NCBI GenBank assembly: GCA_002083475.1
Contig: LWDI01000111.1
Coordinates: forward strand, 1 to 13,141
Direction: 5' to 3'
Length of the DNA stretch: 13,141 nt
Origin: Proteobacteria bacterium SG_bin5
Lineage (GTDB): Bacteria; Pseudomonadota; Alphaproteobacteria; Sphingomonadales; Sphingomonadaceae
Below the pieces are notes generated by a model. The model saw only the letters and a list, made by a program, of their open reading frames with translations, was not told the origin of the DNA and searched no databases. This document shows positions 1-5,843 of the stretch, one piece after another. Made by a program: the position numbers and the translations under genes. The first letter of the stretch is position 1. Every line of letters begins with the position of its first letter.

Positions 1-311
1 GGCTTGGGCGCGGGTTCGGGCTTGGCGGCGGGCTCCACGGGGCGCGGTTCGGCGGGGCGTGGTGTCGGCGCGGGCGGCGGGGGCGCCGCCGCCTCGGGCG
101 GGCCGAGCTCGGGCGCGATCGAGGGCGTGGGCTCGACCGTCGCGGGCGCGCTGCTCTGGAGCGCGACCGCGTCGACCAGCGACACGGTGACCGGGGCGGC
201 GAGCGGCTTGGGCGGGACGGGCTTGGTCAGCCAGCTGCTCGATAGCCAGGCGAGCAGCGCGAGATGCGCGATCAGCGCCGCCGCCAGTCCGCCGCTCTCG
301 ACCCGGTCCAT
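1..311 (-). CDS. tolA: TolA-like envelope protein, N-terminal part (runs off left edge)
   Basis: This is the first ~103 codons of a TolA/TonB-type protein, the periplasm-spanning link between the TolQ-TolR motor and TolB/Pal. The start is ATG at 309-311, preceded at good distance by AAGGAG inside the end of tolR. Visible are a short polar N-terminus (MDRVESGG), one hydrophobic segment at about residues 9-25 (inner-membrane anchor), and then a long stretch rich in Pro, Ala and Glu with PKP, PEP and PAP runs, as in the extended periplasmic region of TolA. The gene follows tolR by only 3 bp, so it is co-transcribed and probably translationally coupled. The C-terminal domain that contacts TolB/Pal lies outside the window. 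Naming rests on position and architecture, because this region is too low in complexity for a sequence-specific call. Confidence 0.8.
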   Translation of the reverse strand, partial: MDRVESGGLAAALIAHLALLAWLSSSWLTKPVPPKPLAAPVTVSLVDAVALQSSAPATVEPTPSIAPELGPPEAAAPPPPAPTPRPAEPRPVEPAAKPEPAPK

Positions 312-314
312 CGC

Positions 315-740
315 TCAACGCTCCTTCGCGACGGTGAGCAGCGCGACGCGGTTGAGCCCGGCGCGGTTGAGCTCGCCGAGCACGCGGATCACCTCGGCAT
401 AAGCGAGCTTGCGATCGGCGCGCAGGAAGATCTGGCGCGCCTTGTTCGCCGCGGCGAGCTTTTCGAGCGCGTCCGGCAGCGCGGCATCGGCGATCGGCTT
501 GTCGTCCAGGAACAGCCGGCCCGTCTCGTCGAGCGTGATCTGCACCGGCTTTTGGTCTTGATCGAGCGGCTTGGCGCGGCTGTCGGGCAGGTTCACCGGC
601 ACCCCGGCGGTCATCAGCGGCGCGGTGACCATGAAGATGATGAGCAGCACGAGCATCACGTCGACCAGCGGGGTGACGTTGATCTCCGCCATCGGCGCGC
701 GCCGTCCGCGCCCGCGATGCGAGGGGAGGTTGATGGCCAT
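315..740 (-). CDS. tolR: TolR, ExbD/TolR family stator subunit
   Basis: A 141-residue ExbD/TolR-family protein that pairs with TolQ to form the proton channel powering the Tol-Pal system. The N-terminus is a basic cytoplasmic stretch (HRGRGRR). It leads into the conserved MAEINVTPLVDVMLVLLIIF block at residues 17-36, which holds the single membrane helix with the proton-carrying Asp at residue 27. A periplasmic domain follows, ending in GLNRVALLTVAKER. The frame is open further upstream, but I start at ATG 738-740: GGGGA lies 7 bases in front, and the extra upstream residues are encoded by a palindromic repeat. About 180 bp separate it from tolQ, which is long for this gene pair; the repeat fills that gap. 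Confidence 0.93.
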   Translation of the reverse strand: MAINLPSHRGRGRRAPMAEINVTPLVDVMLVLLIIFMVTAPLMTAGVPVNLPDSRAKPLDQDQKPVQITLDETGRLFLDDKPIADAALPDALEKLAAANKARQIFLRADRKLAYAEVIRVLGELNRAGLNRVALLTVAKER

Positions 741-746
741 CAAGAT

Positions 747-751
747 TCCCC
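747..751 (-). promoter_or_regulatory. tolR ribosome binding site
   Basis: GGGGA (minus strand) ends 6 bases before ATG 738-740. It decides the tolR start against the longer open frame, and it lies outside the palindromic repeat at 764-902. Confidence 0.6.
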
Positions 752-763
752 GGTCGCGTTCGC

Positions 764-902
764 AAGCGGACGGGGATACCCCTCCGTCAGCCGCTTGCGC
801 GGCTGCCACCTCCCCTTGCAGGGGAGGAGCTTGAGCGCAAGAAGCTCCTCCCCCAGGGGGGGAGGTGGCGCGCCGCAGGCGCGACGGAGGGGTGTCCCGC
901 TT
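764..902. repeat. REP-like long imperfect palindrome between tolQ and tolR
   Basis: The left arm (764-832) and right arm (842-902) are imperfect reverse complements around a 9-base centre. Shared blocks, read outside to inside, are AAGCGG-AC, ACCCCTCCGTC, CCACCTCCCC and GGGGAGGAGCTT. Each arm also folds on itself: AGCCGC-TTGC-GCGGCT (790-805) and CTCCCC-TTGCA-GGGGAG in the left arm, CTCCCCC-A-GGGGGGAG and CGCGCC-GCAG-GCGCG in the right. This nested hairpin layout is typical of dispersed intergenic REP/BIME-type elements. I see no second copy in the window, so dispersal in the genome is inferred. The short open frames across it are translations of the repeat and are not called as genes. Confidence 0.82.
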
Positions 903-918
903 GCCATATGGCGCTCGC

Positions 919-1617
919 TCACCGTTTCCCCGCCATTTCGAGCTGGCGGCTGAGCGTCGCGTGGAAGCCGTCGGCGAAGCGGTTGAGCCGCGCTTCGATG
1001 CGGTTGATGCGGTGGCTGAAGCGATTATAGGCGATCACCGCCGGGATCGCGGCGAACAGGCCGATCGCGGTGGCGAACAGCGCCTCGGCGATGCCCGGCG
1101 CCACCACCGCGAGCGAGGTGCTCTGCGCCTGGGCGATGCCGGTGAAAGCCCGCATGATCCCCCACACCGTGCCGAACAGCCCGACGAAGGGCGCGACCGC
1201 GCCCACCGTCGCCAAGATGTTCAGCCTATCGGACAAGGCATCGATCTCGCTCGCGACCGCCGCGCCCATCGCGGTCGCGAGCCGTTCGCGCGTGCCCTCG
1301 CGGTCGATCGCGCCGCCCATGGTCGAGCGCCGCCACTCGGCGACGCCGGCCGAAAAGACGCGCGCGATCGGCAGCTTGCTCTCGCTATGTTGCTTGTAAA
1401 AGGCGTCGATGTCCTCGGCGCGGTTGAAGTCGCGCTCGAACGCGGCGCCGCGGCGGCTGACCCCGCCCAGCTTGGCGGTTGCCGCGATGATGATCGCCCA
1501 GGTCCAGACCGAGGCGGCGAGCAGCCCGATCATCACCAGCTTCACGACGATATCGGCCTGCAGGAACAGCGCGACCGGCGAGAGCGTGGCGGCATTGGTA
1601 TCGAGCGTGAACTCCAC
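919..1617 (-). CDS. tolQ: TolQ proton channel subunit (MotA/TolQ/ExbB family)
   Basis: A 232-residue inner-membrane protein of the MotA/TolQ/ExbB family, which surrounds TolR helices and couples proton flow to movement of TolA. Three membrane segments are visible at about residues 22-46, 132-156 and 171-198. The large cytoplasmic region between the first two is normal for the family. The signature block runs from residue 132 (LNILATVGAVAPFVGLFGTV) to the APGIAEALFATAIGLFAAIPAV stretch. Start ATG 1615-1617 has GGGAG at the right distance, overlapping the end of ybgC; the gap between the two genes is 15 bp, so they share a transcript. Length matches the family. Confidence 0.95.
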   Translation of the reverse strand: MEFTLDTNAATLSPVALFLQADIVVKLVMIGLLAASVWTWAIIIAATAKLGGVSRRGAAFERDFNRAEDIDAFYKQHSESKLPIARVFSAGVAEWRRSTMGGAIDREGTRERLATAMGAAVASEIDALSDRLNILATVGAVAPFVGLFGTVWGIMRAFTGIAQAQSTSLAVVAPGIAEALFATAIGLFAAIPAVIAYNRFSHRINRIEARLNRFADGFHATLSRQLEMAGKR

Positions 1618-1632
1618 GCGAATAATCTCCCG

Positions 1633-2079
1633 TCAATCCGCCCGAACGAGCGGTGTAAAGGCTTTGATCCAATCGGCCGGCTGGCGTCGCGGCCGACCCT
1701 GGGGCGAGACGAACGCGGCGAGCACCGACGCGTCGCTCAAACTATCCGCCCCGCGCATGACTCGCTGATGAATGCGGCACGAGGCGGGCCGCAGCTCGAC
1801 CAGGCGCGAAACGATGAGCAAGCCGTCGTCGAGCCGCGCCGGGCTGCGATATTTGATGCTCAGCTCGGCGACCGCATAAGCGCCTTCACCCGCCTCGATC
1901 GCGGCGCGCTGGTCGATGCCGGCGAGCCGCAGCATGTCGGAGCGCGCGCGCTCCATCCAGCGCAGATAATTGGCGTGATAAGCGACGCCCGAAAGATCGG
2001 TATCCTCGAAATAGACGCGCACCGGGAAAAGATGCTCGCGATCGGCGAAGCGGCCGCTGGGGGGCTGATCGAGCAGCAT
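1633..2079 (-). CDS. ybgC: YbgC-type acyl-CoA thioesterase (Tol-Pal associated)
   Basis: A 148-residue hotdog-fold thioesterase. Family members hydrolyse acyl-CoA thioesters at the cytoplasmic side, and the gene habitually precedes tolQ. The diagnostic block VYFEDTDLSGVAYHANYLRW at about residues 22-41 carries the DTD with the catalytic Asp and the YHANY signature, followed by MERARSDML. The frame is open far upstream through the exonuclease gene. I start at ATG 2077-2079 because residues 1-20 read like the short N-terminal lead of this family and the upstream sequence is the exonuclease in another frame. No strong Shine-Dalgarno precedes it; GTTAACCCCC lies 8-17 bases upstream. It follows the exonuclease gene by 38 bp and precedes tolQ by 15 bp. 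Confidence 0.9.
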   Translation of the reverse strand: MLLDQPPSGRFADREHLFPVRVYFEDTDLSGVAYHANYLRWMERARSDMLRLAGIDQRAAIEAGEGAYAVAELSIKYRSPARLDDGLLIVSRLVELRPASCRIHQRVMRGADSLSDASVLAAFVSPQGRPRRQPADWIKAFTPLVRAD

Positions 2080-2117
2080 GGCGCGGGGGTTAACGCCAGC
2101 GGGCGCGCAAGAAAACC

Positions 2118-2864
2118 CTAATCGAACAAGCGCTCCTGCCGATCCTCGCGCCGCCTGGGGCCCGCCAATCCGCGCCGCGCCGCTTCCTGCTCGGCGGTGA
2201 AGCGCACATCGGGGTCGCGATCGCCCAGGAAGCCGGCGAGCGAATCGTCGCTGATCTCGGCCCATTCCTTGCCGCGATCGGGGCCAGAGCGCACGCGCGG
2301 CAACAGCCCCGGCAGCCGCGACCAGGCGAGCAATTGGTCGAGCCCCGCCTCGTTGAGCATGTCGCGCAAGTGAAAGGCGGTGACATAGGCATCGGGAAAG
2401 GCGCGGTGCGCGGGCAGGCCGCGCGCGTGATCGAGCCCGGCCGGGCGGCGCCAATAGCGCAGCACTTGGTTCGAAAAGGCGGGCGATTCGGGCCAGAGCC
2501 GCAGCGCGCATTTCCAGGTGCAAATCCATTCGGCGCCATGGGTGAGCGCGGGCGTGCAGAAAATCTGCTCGAAATCGCTGCGATGCGCGGCGAGCGCGCG
2601 GCGGCGCGGCCAGGGATCGAGCACCCGCCGCGCCACATCGTGCCAATAAGGCGCGTCGGCGACCTGCTCGTCGAGAATATGGTGGATCGCCTGGGTGATC
2701 GGCGGGATCGGCCGCCCGGGGTTGACGAGCAGCGCGCCGCCCTCGCCCGAAATCTCCCAGCGGCCGTCGCGCCCTTGCGCGACATCCTGCCAGCCGATTT
2801 CGCACACCCCATGCGCGGGCGGCGCGGGGCCGGTGGTTTCCAGGTCGATCACGCGGATGAGCAT
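2118..2864 (-). CDS. DEDDh 3'-5' exonuclease with DUF3820/ExoX-like C-terminus
   Basis: A 248-residue protein with the RNase T/DnaQ-type exonuclease fold. The catalytic acidic residues are in place: D7 and E9 in VIDLETTG, D97 in AAHRSDFEQ, and H153/D158 in HRAFPDAYVT, giving a complete DEDDh set. After the nuclease domain (about 1-178), residues 198-227 (GKEWAEISDDSLAGFLGDRDPDVRFTAEQE) resemble the short module at the end of ExoX-type nucleases (DUF3820). It probably trims single-stranded DNA or RNA ends. It differs from the polymerase III epsilon subunit in lacking a polymerase-binding tail. The start ATG has no Shine-Dalgarno in front but has TATAGC six bases away, so the message may be leaderless. 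It leads the ybgC-tolQ-tolR run in the same direction; whether it shares their transcript is inferred from the 38-bp gap. Confidence 0.85.
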   Translation of the reverse strand: MLIRVIDLETTGPAPPAHGVCEIGWQDVAQGRDGRWEISGEGGALLVNPGRPIPPITQAIHHILDEQVADAPYWHDVARRVLDPWPRRRALAAHRSDFEQIFCTPALTHGAEWICTWKCALRLWPESPAFSNQVLRYWRRPAGLDHARGLPAHRAFPDAYVTAFHLRDMLNEAGLDQLLAWSRLPGLLPRVRSGPDRGKEWAEISDDSLAGFLGDRDPDVRFTAEQEAARRGLAGPRRREDRQERLFD

Positions 2865-2870
2865 GGCGGT

Positions 2871-2876
2871 GCTATA
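2871..2876 (-). promoter_or_regulatory. Possible -10 element for a leaderless exonuclease transcript
   Basis: TATAGC on the minus strand (inside GCTATAGC, 2871-2878) lies six bases before the ATG at 2862-2864, so transcription would begin at or next to the start codon. I see no matching -35 hexamer 16-18 bases upstream. Confidence 0.35.
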
Positions 2877-2962
2877 GCGTCTGCCGCCCGCGCGCCTAGC
2901 CGGGGCCGCTCGACTGGGCGCGCGGCGCGGACGTCGGAGCGCCGACGGGGCGTGTCGTCTCG

Positions 2963-2978
2963 ATTCGGGTACCCGAAT
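2963..2978. promoter_or_regulatory. Perfect 16-bp palindrome, candidate operator
   Basis: ATTCGGGTACCCGAAT is a perfect dyad in the 226-bp gap between the divergent exonuclease gene and the 54-codon gene. It is nested inside a second inverted repeat: ACGGGGCGTG at 2945-2954 and CACGCCCCGT at 3012-3021. A dimeric regulator could bind here. No regulator gene is adjacent, so its partner is unknown. Confidence 0.4.
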
Positions 2979-3002
2979 TGCTGCGGCGCATCATTTATCG
3001 GC

Positions 3003-3031
3003 TCGTCACGGCACGCCCCGTGTCATATGAT
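3003..3031 (+). promoter_or_regulatory. Candidate promoter of the 54-codon CxxC gene
   Basis: TCGTCA (3003-3008), 17 bp, then TATGAT (3026-3031) gives a sigma70-like pair with 4/6 and 5/6 matches. The right arm of the inverted repeat (3012-3021) falls in the spacer, so a protein bound there would block it. The leader to the start codon would be about 50 bases. Confidence 0.4.
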
Positions 3032-3090
3032 GCTTGGCCAAGGCGCGGTAAACGGGTTCGCCATCGCGGCCTAGGCAAAGGGGAAGGCGC

Positions 3091-3255
3091 ATGGATATGT
3101 TCGGCAGGATCGGCTGTTTTTTCGGGCTGCACCAGCGCTCGCGCGGCCGCGCCAAGCATGACGACGCCCGCAACGCCTATGTCAGCGTCTGCCGCCACTG
3201 TGGCGTGGCGATGATGCGGCGGGACGACCGGCGCTGGGTGCGGATGAAGGGCTGA
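3091..3255 (+). CDS. Small CxxC hypothetical protein, 54 residues
   Basis: A short gene with a strong Shine-Dalgarno (AGGGGAAGG) before ATG 3091-3093 and TGA at 3253-3255. The protein begins MDMFGRIGCFFGLHQRSRGR. It is rich in Arg and His and holds C34-R-H-C37 in VCRHCG, which looks like half of a zinc ribbon, and it ends RRWVRMKG. Short proteins of this layout (an aromatic/Cys N-terminus with FGLH, a basic middle, a CxxCG, and a basic tail) occur as uncharacterised proteins in related genomes and phages; that comparison is from memory. No function can be assigned. With one CxxC plus C9 and H14/H36, metal binding might need a dimer. It converges on pgmG 10 bp away and looks monocistronic, with its own candidate promoter. 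Confidence 0.72.
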   Translation: MDMFGRIGCFFGLHQRSRGRAKHDDARNAYVSVCRHCGVAMMRRDDRRWVRMKG

Positions 3256-3257
3256 AC

Positions 3258-3278
3258 GGCGGGGCTCAATGCCCCGCC
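3258..3278. terminator. GC-rich hairpin between convergent genes
   Basis: GGCGGGGC (3258-3265), loop TCAAT, GCCCCGCC (3271-3278): a perfect 8-bp stem. It includes the pgmG stop codon and lies just after the stop of the 54-codon gene. There is no T-run on either side, so it may act as a bidirectional barrier or mRNA 3'-end stabiliser rather than a classic intrinsic terminator. Confidence 0.55.
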
Positions 3279-4651
3279 TGCGGCCCGCGCTCGAGCCCAC
3301 TCGCCGCGAGCTGCGCGTCGATCTGCGCGAGCAGCCGGTCGAGCCCTTCCTGGCTCTTCGCCTCAGCGCGCGCGACCAGCACGTCCTGCGTGTTCGACGC
3401 GCGGAGCAGCCACCAGCCATCGGGCGTGTTCACGCGCGCGCCATCGGTGCGGTCGATCGTGGCGCCCTCGGCCTCGAGCCGCGCGAGCACTTCGTCGATC
3501 ACCGCGAATTTGCGCGTTTCGTCCACTTGGAAGCGCATTTCGGGGGTATTGACCATCACCGGCATCGCCGATTTGATCGCGGTGAGCGATCGGCCGATCA
3601 TATGCACCGCGCGGATCAGCCGGACGGCGGCATAAAGCGCGTCGTCGAACCCGTAATAATCGTGCGCGAAGAAGATATGGCCGCTCATCTCGCCGGCGAG
3701 CGGGGCGCCGGTTTCCTTCATCTTGGTCTTGATGAGGCTGTGGCCGGTCTTCCACATCAGCGGCTCCCCGCCCAGTTCGGCGACGCGGTCGTAAAGCGCC
3801 TGGCTCGCCTTCACATCGGCGATGATCGTCGCGCCGGGCAGCTCGCGCAGCACGGGTTCCGCCAAAATGGAGAGGATTTGATCGCCCCAGATCACGCGGC
3901 CTTCGCCGTCGATCGCCCCGATTCGATCGCCGTCGCCATCGAAAGCCAATCCGAAATCGAGCTTTTTCTCGGCGACCAGCGCGCGCAGCTGCGCCAGATT
4001 CTTCTCCTCGGTGGGATCGGGGTGATGATTGGGAAAATTGCCGTCGACATCGGTGAACAGCAGATGATGCTCACCCGGCAGGAGCTTGACGAGCTTCTCG
4101 ATCGCCGGACCCGCCGCGCCATTGCCCGCGTCCCAGCCGATGCGGAACGCGCCGCCGGCATAGCCCGCCATCAGCCGGCCGACATAATCGTCGAGCACGG
4201 CGGCCTCGCTCACTTGGCCCGCGCCGCTTTCCCAATCGCCGCGCGCGGCCATCGCGCCCAGATCTTGAATATCGGCGCCGTAGAACGGCCGGTGCTGGAG
4301 CACCATCTTGAAGCCATTGTAATTGCCGGGGTTATGGCTGCCGGTTATCTGGATGCCGCCATCCACCTCCAGCACGCTCTCGGCATAATATAGCATCGGC
4401 GTCGGCCCCAGGCCGATCCGCACGACATCGACGCCCGAGGTGGTGAGCCCTTCGATCAGCGCGGCTTCGAGCGCGGGCGAGCTGACGCGCCCGTCATAGC
4501 CGACCGCGACGCGCGTGCCGCCGGCGCGGCGCACGCGGGTGGCGAAGCCGCGCCCGATCGCGCGCGCGTCATCCTCGCCCAGCGTCTGGCCGACGATGCC
4601 GCGAATATCATATTCGCGCAGGCTCGTGGGGTGGAAGTTATGCGTCGTCAT
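3266..4651 (-). CDS. pgmG: Phosphomannomutase/phosphoglucomutase
   Basis: A 461-residue alpha-D-phosphohexomutase that interconverts the 6- and 1-phosphates of mannose and glucose, feeding GDP-mannose, UDP-glucose and dTDP-rhamnose for surface polysaccharide. All four family loops are present: the active phosphoserine in TGSHNPGNYNGFK (S105), the magnesium-binding DGDGDR (238-243), the sugar-specificity loop GEMSGH (320-325), and the phosphate-binding RASNTQD (417-423). Length fits the bifunctional bacterial PMM/PGM type (AlgC, and PgmG of gellan-producing Sphingomonas), and the N-terminus SLREYDIRGI is typical. Start ATG 4649-4651 is preceded by AAGGGAG. It lies 49 bp downstream of the J-domain gene on the same strand and may be the last gene of a mipZ operon. 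It is also called manB. Confidence 0.94.
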   Translation of the reverse strand: MTTHNFHPTSLREYDIRGIVGQTLGEDDARAIGRGFATRVRRAGGTRVAVGYDGRVSSPALEAALIEGLTTSGVDVVRIGLGPTPMLYYAESVLEVDGGIQITGSHNPGNYNGFKMVLQHRPFYGADIQDLGAMAARGDWESGAGQVSEAAVLDDYVGRLMAGYAGGAFRIGWDAGNGAAGPAIEKLVKLLPGEHHLLFTDVDGNFPNHHPDPTEEKNLAQLRALVAEKKLDFGLAFDGDGDRIGAIDGEGRVIWGDQILSILAEPVLRELPGATIIADVKASQALYDRVAELGGEPLMWKTGHSLIKTKMKETGAPLAGEMSGHIFFAHDYYGFDDALYAAVRLIRAVHMIGRSLTAIKSAMPVMVNTPEMRFQVDETRKFAVIDEVLARLEAEGATIDRTDGARVNTPDGWWLLRASNTQDVLVARAEAKSQEGLDRLLAQIDAQLAASGLERGPQAGH

Positions 4652-4700
4652 ATAGGCTCCCTTGGAACTTTCGATTCGATGTCGGCGAGGTCGGGCGCGG

Positions 4701-4985
4701 CTAGGCGGAGCGTGCTTTCAGCAACACGTCGCGCGCGTCGTTGATCCGTCGCGTGAGTTCGGCGGAGCCGCCGCGATCGGGATGGACGGCGGCGACGAGG
4801 CGGCGATGCGCGGCGCGGATTTCCGCTTCGCTCGGATCGCCGGCGAGCCCGAGCACCGCGCGTGCCTCGGCGAGCGCGGCGGGCTCGCGCGCGGCGACCC
4901 GCGTCCGCGCGCGCCCCCAGCCGTCATGCCACAGCCGCCAGCCGGCATAGGCGATCAGCGCGGCGATCAGCAGCTTGATCGTCAT
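4701..4985 (-). CDS. Membrane-anchored J-domain protein
   Basis: A 94-residue protein with one N-terminal hydrophobic segment (about residues 3-18, IKLLIAALIAYAGWRL), then a J domain at about residues 40-92. The signature HPD is at 68-70 in AAVHPDRGGS, and LGLAGDPSEAEIRAAHRRLV forms helices I-II. J proteins recruit DnaK-type Hsp70 and stimulate its ATPase. This architecture (TM anchor plus C-terminal J domain) resembles TIM14/Pam18-like proteins and would place Hsp70 recruitment at the inner membrane on the cytoplasmic side. Its ATG (4983-4985) overlaps the mipZ stop as ATGA, so translation is coupled to mipZ. The frame continues far upstream antisense-style inside mipZ; the ATG chosen matches the overlap and the membrane anchor. 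The client is unknown. Confidence 0.88.
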   Translation of the reverse strand: MTIKLLIAALIAYAGWRLWHDGWGRARTRVAAREPAALAEARAVLGLAGDPSEAEIRAAHRRLVAAVHPDRGGSAELTRRINDARDVLLKARSA

Positions 4986-5770
4986 GCGAACAGCGGCAGC
5001 GCGATTTCGGGCAAGCCGAGCCCGGCCATCATTTCGCGCAGCTCCTGCCGCGCGGCGACATGGCCGAGCCCCATCTCGCCGAACTCGCGCGAATCGATCA
5101 TCGTCAGCCCGGCGGGGAACATTTCGCGGTAGATCACGCGCTCGCCCAAGCCGGGGATGATGCGAAAGCCGATCCGCTTGGCGAGCTGGGTCAGCGCGTC
5201 GGACACGCGGCGCATGTTGCGCGCCTCGATATGTTGCAACCGGTTGCGCAGCACCACCCAATCGATCGTGCCGCCATCGGTCTTGGCGCGGGCCTTGCGC
5301 GCGTCCCAAATGAGCTCGGCATAGAAGCTGGGGCGGGTCACCTTGTAGCTGGTCGGGTCGACTTGGCCGATCAGATCGAAATCGACGAAACTGTCGTTCA
5401 TCGGGGTCACCAGCGAATCGGCGCGCTGGCAGGCCATGCGCGCGAAGCGGTCGTCGCGGCCGGGGGTGTCGATGATCAGGAAATCGCTGTCCTGGCTCAG
5501 CTGCTCGATCAGCCCTTGGTAGCGCGGCAGGCTCTCGCCGTCGTGCGTCGCGTGGCGCGGCATCGGCAGGTCGCGCCCCAGGCGTTTGATCGTGGCGGCG
5601 CGATTGTCGAAATAGCGCCCCATCGTCCGCTGGCGGTGATCGAGATCGAGCGCCGCCACGCGCGCGCCCTTGGCGGCGAGCGCGATCGCCACGTGCACCG
5701 CCGTGGTCGATTTGCCCGTGCCGCCCTTTTCATTGGCGAACACGATCACATGCGGCGCTGAGTGCGACAC
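4982..5770 (-). CDS. mipZ: MipZ-type division-plane positioning ATPase (ParA/MinD family)
   Basis: A 262-residue ParA/MinD-superfamily P-loop ATPase matching MipZ. In Caulobacter, MipZ forms a gradient from ParB-marked poles and inhibits FtsZ away from midcell. Seen here are the deviant Walker A motif KGGTGKST (15-22, after FANE), the switch region DLDHRQRTMGRYFDNRAAT from residue 42, DTPGRDD at 101-107, and the MipZ-like block FVDFDLIGQVDPTSYKVTRPSFY. The start is GTG 5768-5770, with AAGGGAAG just upstream; the earlier ATG at 5852-5854 would add 28 residues unlike the family and would run into panC. It is divergent from panC and overlaps the J-domain gene by 4 bp downstream. Confidence 0.92.
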   Translation of the reverse strand: MSHSAPHVIVFANEKGGTGKSTTAVHVAIALAAKGARVAALDLDHRQRTMGRYFDNRAATIKRLGRDLPMPRHATHDGESLPRYQGLIEQLSQDSDFLIIDTPGRDDRFARMACQRADSLVTPMNDSFVDFDLIGQVDPTSYKVTRPSFYAELIWDARKARAKTDGGTIDWVVLRNRLQHIEARNMRRVSDALTQLAKRIGFRIIPGLGERVIYREMFPAGLTMIDSREFGEMGLGHVAARQELREMMAGLGLPEIALPLFA

Positions 5771-5774
5771 GCGG

Positions 5775-5782
5775 CTTCCCTT
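5775..5782 (-). promoter_or_regulatory. mipZ ribosome binding site supporting the GTG start
   Basis: AAGGGAAG on the minus strand lies 4 bases before GTG 5768-5770. It decides this start over the upstream in-frame ATG at 5852-5854. Confidence 0.6.
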
Positions 5783-5809
5783 GATCCCGGCCGCCTCCCC
5801 CCATAGAAG
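5781..5809 (+). promoter_or_regulatory. Possible panC promoter
   Basis: TTGATC (5781-5786), 17 bp, then TAGAAG (5804-5809), each 4/6 to the sigma70 consensus. Transcription would begin near 5816, leaving a leader of about 28 bases that contains GGAGG at 5829-5833, ahead of the GTG start. It lies inside the 73-bp gap shared with mipZ. Confidence 0.3.
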
Positions 5810-5843
5810 GCGCGGCCTCGCTCTTATCGGAGGCAAATCGCCG

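Noticed and set aside
740..922. 60-codon open frame between tolQ and tolR
   Set aside because: It is a translation of the palindromic repeat; repeats of this kind often give spurious hypothetical proteins.
2084..2096. GTTAAC upstream of ybgC as a CtrA site
   Set aside because: It reads TTAACCCC on the coding strand and lacks both the CCAT extension and a second TTAA, so it is too weak to call.
865..2121. 418-codon open frame on the plus strand
   Set aside because: It is antisense to tolQ and ybgC, low in complexity and Arg-rich, and is explained by the GC bias of the real genes.
3269..4393. 374-codon open frame on the plus strand
   Set aside because: It is antisense to pgmG, which carries all four catalytic loops; no domain or plausible ribosome site supports it.
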